Source of the DNA: Anopheles merus
Lineage: Eukaryota > Arthropoda > Insecta > Diptera > Culicidae
Reading direction: 5' to 3'
DNA: 64,000 nt
Assembly (NCBI RefSeq): GCF_017562075.2
Contig: NC_054084.1
Span: forward strand, 2,646,001-2,710,000
Shown here piece after piece: positions 23,574 through 36,700 of the stretch; positions within the stretch are counted from its first letter, which is position 1, and every line of letters begins with the position of its first letter. The notes under the pieces were generated by a model, which saw nothing but the letters and a program-made list of their open reading frames with translations, was not told the origin of the DNA and did not search any database. A program made the position numbers and the translations under genes.

Positions 23574-23644
23574 GGGTGCGAGAATGTCGATGTCCGTAGA
23601 GAAGAACTTCACTGACGTGTCCGGTTGCAGCAACAGGAGAACAG

Positions 23645-23727
23645 TATGAACTGAGGCTAAGCGACGTCGCAGTTTGGTTGGAAGGTGCGCGGGCCGTGTA
23701 GAACCGCTGAACTCAATCCGTTATCAG
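23645..23727 (-). promoter_or_regulatory. Upstream region of Kazal copy 5: GATA site kept, TATA lost
   Basis: CTGATAA is present at 23721-23727, and the leader matches the sister copies (AACTGCGACGTCGC, TTCATACTGTTC). At the TATA position the minus strand reads CCAACCAAAC, so the box is missing. A second GATAAG lies near 23760 on the + strand. Copy 5 may use a TATA-less start or be weakly expressed. Confidence 0.5.
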
Positions 23728-24152
23728 ACACGCAGTGAGCTGACGTCGTGTTGATTTTCGATAAGATATCTCGATGGGTTTTTTTAAGTCATGCCCCTTT
23801 AGTGTACCTTGCTTTTATTTATTAATAACAAGCCACCACACGGCCTACGGCGAGGGAATGCTCCACCAATAGGTAAACAACGGCAAGTTTTCCATAGAGC
23901 AAACAAGACATTCGTTCCAGCAATATCATCATTTCCGATGTTAATTTAGCAAATAGCGTATTAAACTTGGTATGCAATCTAGCCGATGATGGATTTCCCC
24001 CGATCCATTAAAAGGTGCCTAATTGTCGGCGAGGTTTTCTGGCCAGCTCGTCTGCAATAATCTCTACGCCGTTCGTTGCCCATTGCTGCCATTGCAGCAG
24101 CGCCAACACAACCCACAGCCTTAGACAGCATTCCAGCAAGTGCAAACATATT

Positions 24153-24384
24153 ATGATCGTCCTCTTTGGGCTGCTCCTTCTTCTTTGGCCTGCACTTGCA
24201 TGATTTATCGAGCAGCTTATTTTATGACAACGTCGATTACGGGAATGGCAGTCTATCTCCGGCTAATCTATCCAACGCCTCCTGGCACGGTGCGCCAGAG
24301 TCGCCGGAGCAGATCGTTCGGCCCATTGATGAACGGGATCGCATCAAATTGGACGCATTCTGCGATATCTTCATCAAAACCCGG
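24153..24384 (+). pseudogene. Candidate small secreted-protein gene with a one-base frame break
   Basis: The ATG at 24153 opens MIVLFGLLLLLWPALA, a near-ideal signal peptide with an ALA cleavage site, but a TGA follows at once. In the +1 frame the sequence continues open with protein-like composition: HDLSSSLFYDNVDYGNGSLS, then NLSNASWHGAPESPEQIVRP, then IDERDRIKLDAFCDIF. This part includes three N-glycosylation sequons (NGS, NLS, NAS). It then runs into a (CA)n microsatellite at 24385. One extra base between signal and body would explain the break; a +1 shift at GCA-TGA or a missing upstream exon are alternatives. It lies head-to-head with Kazal copy 5, starting about 0.58 kb from its ATG. 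I do not recognise the family, and a chance ORF remains possible. Confidence 0.3.
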
Positions 24385-24406
24385 CACACACACACACACA
24401 CACACA
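24385..24406. repeat. (CA)n microsatellite
   Basis: Perfect CA alternation over 22 nt. It interrupts the candidate secreted-protein frame that ends at 24384. Confidence 0.95.
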
Positions 24407-24764
24407 TACATCGTCGCTGGCATCGGCCATCATCCGCCAATGATGGCGACTGTCAAGCCGGGCCACCATATTGTTTTAACAACACCCACTCCCTTCCCCC
24501 GGGGGTCCGCGACGGTCCTCTGGCCGTGGTTGTGCGCTTCCCCGTGCGTTCTGGGTAATTTTCTTTGTTGCAGCAGGCCAGTTTTTGTGCCTGTGCCATT
24601 ATTGCTCGTACTCTCTCCTCTTTTTGTTCGAGATTGCAATGGCTCCGTCACACTCGGTGCAGCAATTCTCCTTGTCCGGCAGTGCAATGAGATCGGTTGG
24701 TTGCGATCGCTCCCGCCTTTTCCCACTGCGCGGTGGGGAGGTTATAATTTCGCCGGTTGCCCCC

Positions 24765-24790
24765 GCTGCTGCTGCTGCTGCTGCTGCTGC
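24765..24790. repeat. (GCT)n trinucleotide repeat
   Basis: Nearly nine GCT units with no interruption. Not in a recognised gene. Confidence 0.95.
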
Positions 24791-27700
24791 AGCGAGACGC
24801 GGCGAAATATTTAATATTTCATCCCGTGCAATTAATACTCATTGGATATGATTGGCTCTTTGCGCTAGAGCCCTTTCCATTCAGCGGCGAGCGAGTGAGA
24901 GAGTGCGAGCGAGCGGTTGGCGGACGCGCGGATCTATGGGAGCCTGCGGCAGACAATGAGAAAATGGAAGGAAGGAAAACTGCGACCAAACGGCTTGCAT
25001 TATCCAGATGGTGACGATCGTTCGTCGTCCCCCCCCCTGCGGCCCGAAGTGCCGCCGAACGGAGGAAAAGGAAACAATAGTGGCAAGATTGTGTGAATTT
25101 TTGGCTTTCTCGCTCAAAACAAGATGGCGAATCGAATCGCGTTTCCTTCTTTTTGTTATGGAAATGATGGCGCTTCCATCTTTGATATGATCTGTGTTTT
25201 ACATACCATTCCACTGGGAAGAGCGTGCTACAGAGCAGTCGTTTTTTTTTCAATGTACCGTATCTAATGTTTGGTTGAACGAGATTCAGACTGTTCGTTT
25301 TTTAGCCCTTGCATGGGCTAGTTGGCTAGTACAGTGTGTTATGAATGCCTTGAGAAAATAAGAGTTGCATTAAGAATCCAATGAAGTGCTCGGCACACAC
25401 ACACACACACGTCTTCACACATCACACGTTCAGGTGGAACCCCTCTGTGGCACAAGTAGTTCAGAGGTCATCCTGTGTCGTGCACCTTGCGTAGTTTCTC
25501 CCTCCCCCGGTTACGGTTCAGTTCGCGTCATTCGCACCTTTTGACACGAAGAGAGCCTCCGCCATGCTTCAGCTACGTTTATCAGCATTGGCATCGGCTG
25601 ATGCAGCGCCATGTTGGTGAGAGGGATGGCACAAACGCAGATCATTCGTACTGCTACTACCACTTCGTCAGGGTTCGTTGCAAACGTCCAGAAAACCGAC
25701 ACACACAAGCAGACATATTCCGTGCAAGAAAGAGCACACCGAAATGTAACGACAAAAAAAGGCTCTCAAAAACATTATGCTGCCGCTGCTGCTGCTGTAA
25801 ACAGCACAGAAGCGAAAGAGAAAAAGCTACCAAAGAGGCTCGTGTGTGAGAGCGTGCGCGAGCGAGCGATGGGGAGGACGGAATTATCAAGAAGCATTGC
25901 ACGTTTTTTCAGGGCCTCCTCCTTCGAATGAGGAAAAATGAGGAAAAAAGCCATCAACGCGAAACCGCTGCCGCCATTGCAATCAGATGCGATCATCGCC
26001 GGTTGCGCCAATTGAAGTGCGAGTGCAGCACAAAGTGCAGTTGGAGAATGTAATATCCGAGAGCCGGAGCAGTACTTACAAGCTTCTCCCGCTGCAACCG
26101 GGGGAGGTTTTCCTCTCCCGACCGGGGGCTTTAATGAAGGGGCTTTGCGCCAATGCCACTGTACTGCTTCCCGAAAAAAAAACAACAAAATGCACACACA
26201 CACACACACACCGCACAGTGTGCAGCGGGCAAGGATCGGGGATCGAAAGCGAAGAAAATTAACGCAGCAGCAGCAGCGGCGGCAGCAGCAATCGTGCACA
26301 GGTGGTGCTGCGCAGAGAGCGCGCGCTCGGGCGCAAGGGCGAACGAAAAAACGGGACAAAATAAAAGTGCAAAATAATTCTTCATCATTATAAACTTTTA
26401 ATATTATACTTTATTGGATGGCTAATCGATAAAAACAAAAAGGAAATGGTGCGGAGCAAGAAGGATAATGGATGAATAAGGCCAGTGCCTGGGCCCGCCT
26501 GAGCTCAAGATATGATTATGAGTCCGCGACGCAAGATGGGCGAAATGGAAGTGATCGTGACGCACTTATATGCGCGCAAAACCGCGGGACCGCGATGCAG
26601 CGCTCGAGCAGGCGCGAGCGGTCGAAGGGAAGAAATATTAATTTTATGATAACATGTAGCGCACTTATCCCCTCCAAATAAGCCTCGGCTGCCCTGGTCT
26701 GACTGGCCGGAGAACGACGAGGGGCAATAGGGCGGTTGGGGCGGAGCGTTTCCTAGAAGATTATGAGTAGCTTCCCGCGTGACGAGCTCTGGATCGAAGT
26801 GCAATTTTGCGCGGATAGCACTTGAACAGACACACACACACACACGGTTGCTCGATCGATTACAGATCGTAAGAAGGAAACAACATGTGTGTGTGAGAGA
26901 GTAGAACAAAAAAAGTGCGTTAAAAAAATCTCGATCGCTTCAGTTGTCGATTAGCTTCTCTACTTCCCACTGCCGTCCGCATCGGAGGACCTGGCACTCA
27001 TCGAAGGTAAACATTACAAGTAAACCCAGCATAATATGCTCATTGTCATTAACTGGGGTCTAGGGTGCAGGAAACATACAAGAGGACGAACCGTTCCTTG
27101 AGGTAGGCGCTGCGCAGTAGCACCGATGGGGGGCCACTGCAAACAAACCCCTTTATGCCTTGAGGGAAAGATCAACACCTCGCAGAAGCCATCGTAGGAT
27201 TGCAGCACTCCCTTTGCCAGCTCCCCTCCGGGGCAAAAGGCATGCGGGAAATGAACGCTCATTTCGCAACGAACCCACTATCGGCTCCTAGGTATCGCGC
27301 CTCGCTCCGGCTGATAATGTTCCGGGCATGATTAAGCCCGAAAACCGCCCACCGAAAGCGTTTTTAACCTTCTTGGCTTCCTTCGTAAGATCACGATCAC
27401 GACACCTGGGACCTCGAGGCGTTCGGGTGGGTTTCCAAGGGGATGGTGCTGGGCATGGGAGGGCAAGGAGAAAATTAAAAAGGAGCACTTTCCGGCATCG
27501 GCCGATCGTGTACCAGGGGGCAGGGCCGGGGTCGATACGGAATGAGTTTCCCGTTAAAGTATAAAAGATCGATGCAATCTGCAGGAAATCACCGACAGGC
27601 TTTACGATTGCCTTTTTTCTCTCCTGCAAGCGCGAGCAACCAACCTAACGTCCCGATATGACGAGTGTGTTCCACACAGGACCGTGCACATACAAACACA

Positions 27701-30700
27701 CACACGAGTGTTGTTCTGCTATGTTTCATCTGTTTTCAATTATTATTTAACGCGCATTGATGGTTTGGAAATCGATTTTCTTGCCGGCAGGATCGGCAGG
27801 GTTGAGCAAGATAAGCAGGGGACCGAGCCAGTGCAGCGCACGAGCGCACTATGTGTGGCCAATGCGTACCTCACGATCCTGTTCTAGGCAATATATTGCA
27901 AAATGATCTCATTTGGCGTCTACGAGTCGCGAGGGTTAGGAAGCTGAACGCGCAGGAAAATTAAATTTCCCCACATAATGTCTGTCACGGAGGCACATTT
28001 GTACGATTTGGGCTTTGGAATACGCTACAAACTTGTGGAAAAAATATTTACTAAATGATGATTTCCTCGGGAGAGCGACAGAGTGTCAATCACCCCCCGT
28101 TCTTATGCTACCGAAGCGAACGATGAGCTAGAAGAAAAGCGGCGGAAAATAATGAGAACATGCTTTGCGCCCACAATACCGTACAACGCTCTCAGAATCT
28201 AACTGATTTTTCGTTTCCCACCACCAAACGCTGCCTCATTCCACCTGTTGGACGGCTCGGCACACACAATGTACGCCAAACCCCGGAATTCGAGTTCGTG
28301 GCCCGAAAATGGTTCGAGGTTTCGAGCGTCCGGCGCTCGAAATAATCATGGGAGCCACCACCGCTGGGGCATGATCGAACTTGACAAGCAATGAAAATTG
28401 TTAATGAAATGATCCTCCCATCGCACCGGCGTACGAAAGCGTACGAAAAGCTAAAAAGGGTGAAGCGCGGCAGCGGAAAACACATTCCGTTGGATTATTT
28501 TCGCCATAATGACACGCTTTCTGGCGCAACACAACCCCGTGGTCGTCGTCGTCGTTGGCGTCGCCAGCCACCGGGTTCACCGGTAGTTCGCGGCTTTTGT
28601 CAGAACGGCCGCGCTCGGCAGACGCCATGCCGGGGGTAAAATTATAGAAAGATTTTTTAACACTTAAGTGAGAATTGTGAAATTACGGGCCCATCGAACC
28701 GGTATCCGGTGGTACGGGCGCGGGTTGGACGGGTGGGATTGAGATGTAGGCGCTAGCGTCGACCACCCCAACCCCGCACCACGGTGCGTAGTTTCTCGTG
28801 TCGCTGGTAATGGTGTTTGAGATACAGAGACTGATGGATTTTGGAGCCTGTGTTGGGCGAGTTTTTTGTTTCGTTTCATTTTTTGTACTATTTCCCTCCC
28901 TTCTGGAAGGCGCCCTTAACGCCTTTCCCTCGTGTATTGGGATCGATAATCGCTAGTTTTGGGGTAGAAGAAGGAGAGCCATCACGGGAATCACTCGCGA
29001 GCGAGGTCCAACCGGTATCCATTAACAGATCGCGATCGCACCGGCAAGATTGCGGCTACCTCAATCTCGCGCTTTTGTCGATATTAATTAACCGAAAGAA
29101 GGAAACAATTTTCTTAATACCCGCCAAAAATTGCGCACCATTGTTGGGTGAGATTCGAGGCAGGGCGGCACCGACCGGTGGTTAGTACGGAATGGCATAC
29201 ACACACACCCAGCGAGTCGCAAGTGTTGTGTTGTTTTTATTTTTTTCGGCGTTTGCTGCGTCGTGGGATTCTCACGACGGTGAGAATTAAGGTTCCGTCC
29301 GTCGCGTCTTAAGGTTTGAGATGATCTCAGACGCTTCGGGAAGTTTAGCCGTGCAAGGGGACGACCGGAAGGTGATGCTGGGATGCAAAGGGAATACTCC
29401 ACGCCAGGTTGGTACAGCGCCGCTTCGTATTTATTAATGCAATTTTTCGAATAAATGCCAATGATTTATGGTCCCATCGTTTCCCACCACGATTGCACGG
29501 GCGAGAGGTAAGGTAAGCGACGGCTGGTGATGGTGGCAGAGCTTGATTATTTGAGTAAGTGCTTGTTAAACGTTTGACAACGCAGTCCAAACGTGGAAGA
29601 AAGACGTAAGCATACGACGGATGAGCAAATGACAACTTTACGACCGTCTTCGGCCGGCTGGACCATTACCGGTCGCCAAAGGAAGCACTCGGGGTTTACG
29701 CTCTTACTTCCCCTCCTTGTCTTCCTATCGGGTGGTTTGAGCAGAGGGATGGAATTTAAGCAACTACAAAAAAAGCCTCCCCAGTAAGATACCCTTTCAA
29801 TGCCGATCGATGACATTTATTCGTTGAAGCATTCGTTTCCAAATCCGTTTCCCTCAATCTCACCGTGTACACAACGTGCCCGAGTAACTTGGTACACACG
29901 GTGCGGTGAAGACACGTCGGAAAGGGGTCGTAATAAGCCCGCTTTCGACATAAAATTAGTTTAATTAGCTGGGCACGCGGAGCCCATCTTCGGTTGAAAG
30001 CGGAGACAACAACGGACCGAATTCACCGCACGATCCGCGGCTTGGCGTCCTTCCTAATCCGGGACGGGCAACAATTTAAGTAAATCCACATTAAATTTGC
30101 GAGCTCCAATGTGCTCTGCCGACGCTTCTGGACGGGAATTCTGAAATGGGGACGCGCCACATGCTGTTAAGTACACGCGATTGCCATGCTTTTGTTTCGT
30201 GTTTTATTCCCGGGTTTTATTGCAGTCGGCTTGTTTTGTTTATATTAAAATTTAATTAATTAACATTTTTGTGTCTTGTAGCGCAAGGGGTAGTGATCGC
30301 CGTGTCCCGTGTCTCAAGCTCTAAATCGGTAGCAATCTCTGTCTCATTCCCGGCCCCGTTTGCGGACGGACAATTGCCTGGCCCGATCGTTCGCATTGCG
30401 CTGCCTACGGAGCGCTTCCCGTTTTTCGCTTCGAATAAAGCGGCCAGCATCATCGGACGATCGGAATCTTGACATTGTGTCGCGGGTCGTTCACTTGATT
30501 TGATATGAACTCGTCAACGCCATTTTGGTCTCTCTCGGTACATGCTTTACGGGCATCCGAGATGATGAGGCTTTTTTTGCGAATCCACCCCGAAAGGCTC
30601 ATCCTCCCCGATTGTGACGGCTGTATGACCTGGATAAGCTGTGTACCTCAAACCATTACTAAAAACAGCCGTTTCCAAAAAAAAATACACGGTACAAACT

Positions 30701-33700
30701 CAAAGAGAGTCCCAAAAGGTGCCACACCAAGGTAAAATGCCATCTAGAGAACGAGACAGAAAATAATGCGCAACAAAAACGCCCGCAGTCGTAAGCTCCA
30801 GTCGCGCATAGGCCAGAACAAAACAGAGACCACAATAAAATAGAGCGAGAAAGGGAGAGCGAACAATCGCAACAGAAGACTCGAATGTGCTTCGAACAAC
30901 CCTTCAGGCAGGGCTACCGTCCTGTCCACTGTGCCCGGCAGCAATGTGCCGGGTCGGGCGCGGTTTATCTTTGCCATCGGCAGCTCGAGCGCGAGATTGT
31001 TGTGATGTGAGATCGCGATCACATCCCTATATGCCCCCGGGTCCCGATCCCCCTTCACGTTCTACCCCTACACGCCATGGCAATGGCAATTCGAAATCAG
31101 TCAAGCCGAAATGTTGAATGGGGTCTGCTGCTCCCCTGCTCCCGTTCTGGACCGTTTCCCAAAACGCCATGCCTTCATAATACCTTACTGCCGCCCTTCG
31201 CCGTCGCCGTGTGTTTGTGTGTGCCGGGGCTAGGGCATTGTGGTGAGGCCGGTGCTTCCGTGCTGCCGAAGCTCCCATCGGGTTGATGCACTAAAAAAGG
31301 ACATAAAACTCACCCGCCGCCACCGCCATCGCCGCGGGCCGTCTTGATGCGAGAAGGTTAAATTCGCGAACGGAAGTCGGTCGGTTTATTTGATTTTTCG
31401 GCTCAAAGCGAAAGCAGGCACCGAATTCGAGGCTCCTCTTCAACTTTTCCGCCGTTGCTGCCACCACCGCCGTGCCGAACAAGCGAGTTGACGAGCAGAG
31501 CGTTCGCCGGTCGTTTGGATTGATTTCCCGAGCAGACTCATCGGGTGAACTTTTCACCAGCTACTGGGCATCGAAGCAACTGGGCTTTCTCTTGATCGAA
31601 GCGTCCAGTAGCGTCTCACAGCAGGATGCAATAAAATCCCTTCCAGCCCAATCCCGCGGGCAGTGAGCGATTGCGGTTTAGGCATGATTGTTGATGATTC
31701 CCCGCACTAGACCAGAGAGAGGGCTTGCGGTTCGCTGCACTGTCGCTGGCGCGTAAGTGCATTAAGAGATGATTTTTATCGTTAAATGATTCATTTCGGC
31801 TGTGTGAAAGGGGCGCCACCGGTCCCGGGCGCATCGTGATGCGATTGAACGGGCGCATTGCGCTAATGAGTGTGCTGTCGTCCGAAACCATTTTCAAAGC
31901 TCGGCTCGGCTTTACCACAAACGCGACAGAACATCAATCAGCACACTCGGTTCCCAGGGCCGGAGCGTCTTGATCGTCCCTCGCTCTTGGCCGCACAGGG
32001 CAACGTTTGAACCACGGTTTTAATTGAAGTATAAACATGCGCGTTTCTAATTAACACAGCGTGCACCATCCATCCCGTGCGGCCATCCATCACAACCTTG
32101 GAGACCTTGGTGGTTCTCCCTTCCCGCTTTTATTGAGCACTGGCTCTAGGGAGCGCTGGTTTGTGAAATGGAGAAGAAAACAATTTCCCGTCCCCACACA
32201 CACACAAACAAAGACACACGGTTAATGTGTCCAAAAATTCAGTAGCTAGAAGAAAGTGTGCGCTTGGTGAAAGGTGGCTCACTGCTCTGGGTGGTGCCGC
32301 CATAACGTAGGCAATTTATAGAGTGTCAAATGACACCCCACCGAGCTGCAAACTCCTCCTCCTCCGGCCTTCTTCGATTGGGCGCCCCAAAGATGGCCAA
32401 TAGGTTTCTATCAACCTGTCCCGTTCTAATGTTCCAACAGTGACAAACCCGGCCAGGCTCAATTGAAAACTGCCACCAAACATTTTCGTTTTTCTCTCGG
32501 GAACTTCCCGCTTGGAGATCGATGTGGGAAAAAAGACAACTGTACAATGTTTTGGGGTTTCGACATCGTGGTGCCATTTTGTGCCCTCGGGTCCGGTGGG
32601 AGAAAGTGGGCGCGGACGAAAGAATGGCTTTGATGACTCTGCCGGAATGAGAAATGGGCCAGCGGAAGTGATTGCTGGTTGAGGCTGTTGAAAGGTCTGC
32701 GAGGCACTGCCCTGTCATCGGGCTGTTTCATTTGGGAAGAAGGCGCTACAGATGGCTAAGTGAGTCAGCGTCCCCTTCCGTCTTAGGTGATATGGTGGAA
32801 AAGAAGAGCATATAAAATACATTGATCAAAGTGAATGCATTATGAGGACATGTTGTGGTCGTCAAACGAATCATTCAACGAAAGCTCAACCTTTTCTACT
32901 TCGACTTCTGTAGCTATGGCCCAACCATTAGGAACCGTCTCCGTGTGCTCAAGACCATGTGTAGCATAGTTCTGTTGTCTCGTCTACATCTTGCAGCACG
33001 ACGGCGCCCAATACCTTTTAAGGTTACAACTTTGTTACACCAGTTCCAATGGCTGCGCACGGGACTTTCTCTTTCTGGACTCGACCGTACCGATAATTGC
33101 ACGGCGACAGGCGCAACAGGTTCCCTTGCCACGGGATGGTTCTGCCGGCCGATTCTCCTCGCTGAGCATTAGAAAGCGAATCCAAAAATCCTTGTTCGAC
33201 GCATTATCGTCGATCGGATAATTAACGTGTAAAGGTGTAAAGGCGTCCAGCGCGAGCACGAAGGATGGAAACGGACGCACCAGAACCAGAAGTGCAGGCT
33301 GCGACGGCAGGGCAGGCTGGGGTGTGCGATTATGTTTCCCGTGTGGCGCACAGCGAGGTATATGATAATATGGTACAAGCATGAGCATGCACAGCCGGGG
33401 TGCTTCGGTGCTTGGCCAGAGTGCACTTTTTGAAAATGGAAAGCACTTTCGCCTACCAAAAATGGAGGGGATGAGGGTGCTGGAATTTCTAAATGATGGC
33501 CAGGCGACTCCAGTGGCCAGTGAAGAACTTTTCCTTGCCTCCCTCCCAATCATTGTGATTTGACTATTTCGGCGACAGTGTGCCTGTGGAGGAGGCAGTC
33601 GCATGGCACGATCCGCACACCAGTTATTGTGCAAAATATGGCCATCGCTTGCCCCGAAGAGAGCGAAAACCGCGTGTGTGTCGTAATCATATTAACATAA

Positions 33701-36700
33701 GGTTGAATAAATCAGGAAAACTAAAACCACTGGACCGGTTTCCGGCTGGTGCGAGGCACGCGCACGGGGAGACGCTACAAATCGCCAAGGGACGAGCGAA
33801 ACAAGCGAATACTTCTCTTCACCCATTCCCATTTGCTGCCTGGCAGGAGCGATGGGCCACCCGAACATATGGTTGTATGGTGGTTGGCACTTTCGCAGCC
33901 ACGGTGGATACAATCGGTGCTCGCAATCGTGTAGGCAAACTGCCAGCTGGCAACAACCGCAAAGGGATGGTGGTGGCGATCGACCACTGGATGCCGGCAG
34001 AGATGATCTTCAGCGGTACTGCCAGGCTCGCTGGGACGCCGGGGAGGAATCGAAGCGACGATGACAAAGTCAACTTTCTAGTTGCCCGTCCGGCCGACCA
34101 GCGCTGCGGCGGCCACTTGTTGTCCGACTCGCTGGTTGGCCCCCGGAGGGCTGTCGCAGATTGTCAGCTAGTAGGCCCCTGGTGTGCTTGGCAGGGACCC
34201 GATGCTACCCCGCTCGGTCCGGGCGGCTTGTCGGCGATAGAAAGTGTTCATTATTTATACTTCTGCCATTTTTCCAGGCCCGCTGGTCGCGTGAGGCTCG
34301 TGTTTCGGTAGCCGGAAAGCACGCGGGACAGCATGTGAATGGCGCGAAAGGTGTTGAGGCGGTTTTGGCGGTTTGGCTAGGATATTGCGGGTCGTTTAAA
34401 TTCACACGTAATGCTCTGCAACCGGGGTGTTCCTAATGCGGGGGGGAATAAAATGGATTTCACTTTTGCGCTCGACAAACCCCGAAGTGTGAACGAAGAA
34501 GAGCGTGCACCGAAGTGCAGCTGGTAAGCGCATATGCAAATGAGGCATTTGATGCTCCGGCTCCGATGGTGCTGTGTTTAATTTAGATAAGTATGTTCAC
34601 CGAGCACCGTCCCCGGAGGATCGAAGGGTCTGATTCGAAAAGGAATGCAGGTGATGGTTTATTTTAATTATGCACACTGCCCGAATCGGCACACGGCACT
34701 TGTACAGGGTATGTCCGCATATGCTGACAAATGCATCGGGCGATGGTAATCGGAAATCACTGCCGCTAAACTTACGCAATTTGATGTACTGGGATAGAAA
34801 ACGGTCTTCGGATTCTGACTTTATTTCCCTTACCTAGAGAGAAAAAAAAGGAAGAGAAGAAAGCACACACATACACATTAGAAACGGGTTAACATGCACA
34901 CCGAAAAAAGGGGGTAGGAATGATATAATTGTCGATACAGTTACTTATTCTCACGCACGCACGCTGCGGTGGCATCCTCAAAAGGAAATCATGCTTGGGA
35001 AAGCATCTTTTTCGAAGGAATGTGATCGCACGGACTGTCGTGACTCGAAAAATTCATATAATCATGCCAGCTTCCGTGTAAGGGGCTATACGGTTAGTTT
35101 GGAATTCATAACTCATAAGGAATGTTTACACCTATCGAAGCCACTCCATGCCCTGTGACATAGTTCCTAGAAAGGTTCCCCGTAGAAGGTGACGATCGAT
35201 GCCGATGGGGAGCGTCATGGTGATTTCGAGTAGCTTGTTATTTTTCAAAGGCTACTTGAAGCAAATCATCCATCCAGTGTGGCTTTGCTGCCTTCAAACG
35301 CGGGCGCAGATCGTTCGGGAGAAGTTTTCGGGTTGGAAAATTCATTTCTCACGCCACAAAGCGATTCAAACCGCTCGAACTCCATTGAATCTTGCCTCCC
35401 GCTTCTCCCTCCCATGTATGCCTTCATTCGCGTTCGTGCTCTTGCCCAAAATAATTCGTTTTAGTTTCCCGTTCCAGAGTGGTCGGCAGCACCAACTGGC
35501 CAACTGGTCTTATGACGGTCGGCACGCGGAAAAAATGTCTCTCGTGAAACCGATCTCGTCCGAAAATTTGCTTCGACACTTCCGCACATCGACCTACTTT
35601 AAGTGGGTTGGCAGAGGGAGCGAAGCGGCACGAGGTGAAGGTGTGCAATTTTCGTTCCAAATCGTCTAAAAAACCCATTCTACACCGCGGCACCGCCGAC
35701 TAAGCCGTGTTTTTGCGTGCAATTTCAATTTTTTCCATCCCGTAAGGTGATCTTGGCGTCTTTTCGGCACGATCGTGCTTCTCGCGTCTACCATGGCCCG
35801 GCATGGCCCGACATGGGTGGGGGCTGGCGATGCGATGATTTATTACCTCCTGTTCGCTACCACCTTCATCCATCCCTTCTTCGCCTCTCTTCCACCCTTT
35901 TATCACCCCTGTCCACTGGTACACACTGTGGATTGGAAATTACCTTTCCGTCCTGGGGTCAGTAATTTACAGTTATTACCTACACGTTTGACGTGGCCCG
36001 GGCCAAAACGCTCGAGCAAATTAAACAGAAATTATCCCTTTTCCCGCGTTCGGTCCTTGCCCCACCCGCATTCAACCTGGCCAGCTCCAGGCCCCGAAGG
36101 GCAATCGATAGTGGATAAATTTGATAGGCAACACCGACGCAAAACCAAACAAAACACAGGCACACACCGGGAATAGAGCACCGGCAGTCGACATTGAGCC
36201 GCAACCTCCCATAAAGCATACGGTGCGATCAAGATCGCTCTCGTTGCTGCTCTGGCGATCCTAATCTTGCCCGTTCGACGAGAGTTTCGGTGTGTGTGTG
36301 TGAGTGTCTTTCGGTTCGTCGTTGATCTCAATTTGTGGCAGGGGTTGCAGCAAGGGCGGTTTGGTAGACGATTGGGCAATGTTGCGAATGTTGGTGTAGT
36401 TAAAACAATTCGGCCCATCAAACCGACCATTGACGTCAGCGACCAAAGCTATAAAATTGGATAAAGGGCTTAACGGTGGGAATGTGAGTAAAATCGTTTC
36501 CCAGTTATAAGTCTCCCTTTCTTATACGTACTGTTTGACAGTTTATAAACTGCAACTAAACAGAAATTCTTCGCGAGATAGGAGTCATGTAACAAAAATG
36601 TAGCAAATTTGAACTTTTACAACAAATTTCTCTTGGGATTCAATGTTTAACCGACACGAAAGTGTACAAAAATGAATCGTGCTTAGCCAAAGAACTATTA

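Larger units (their letters stand above)
19500..24010 (-). repeat. Tandem Kazal gene array: five duplicated units of about 0.8-1.0 kb
   Basis: Start codons lie at 19979, 20941, 21746, 22584 and 23573, giving unit lengths of about 962, 805, 838 and 989 nt. Duplication covers more than the genes. A non-coding block around ATTTCCGATGCCAATTTA and AGCGTATTAAAC recurs upstream of copies 2-5 at about 20972-21030, 21946-22010, 22793-22855 and 23931-23995. The 3' flanks (GTTATCAGC-like, then ATAATCAGA-like) recur near 20563, 21336 and 23153. A line resembling AACAAAGATGGATGCATATTC recurs upstream of copies 1, 2, 3 and 4. Copies 3 and 4 share the most flanking identity, so they look like the youngest pair. 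Unequal crossing-over is the likely mechanism. Confidence 0.85.

Noticed and set aside
23574..23633. 20-codon N-terminal extension of Kazal copy 5
   Set aside because: It starts with TTG and is not shared as coding by the sister copies; it is 5' leader.
33580..34311. 243-codon + strand ORF
   Set aside because: No recognisable domain, overlapping open frames on the other strand, and no start or promoter support; chance frame in GC-rich intron.
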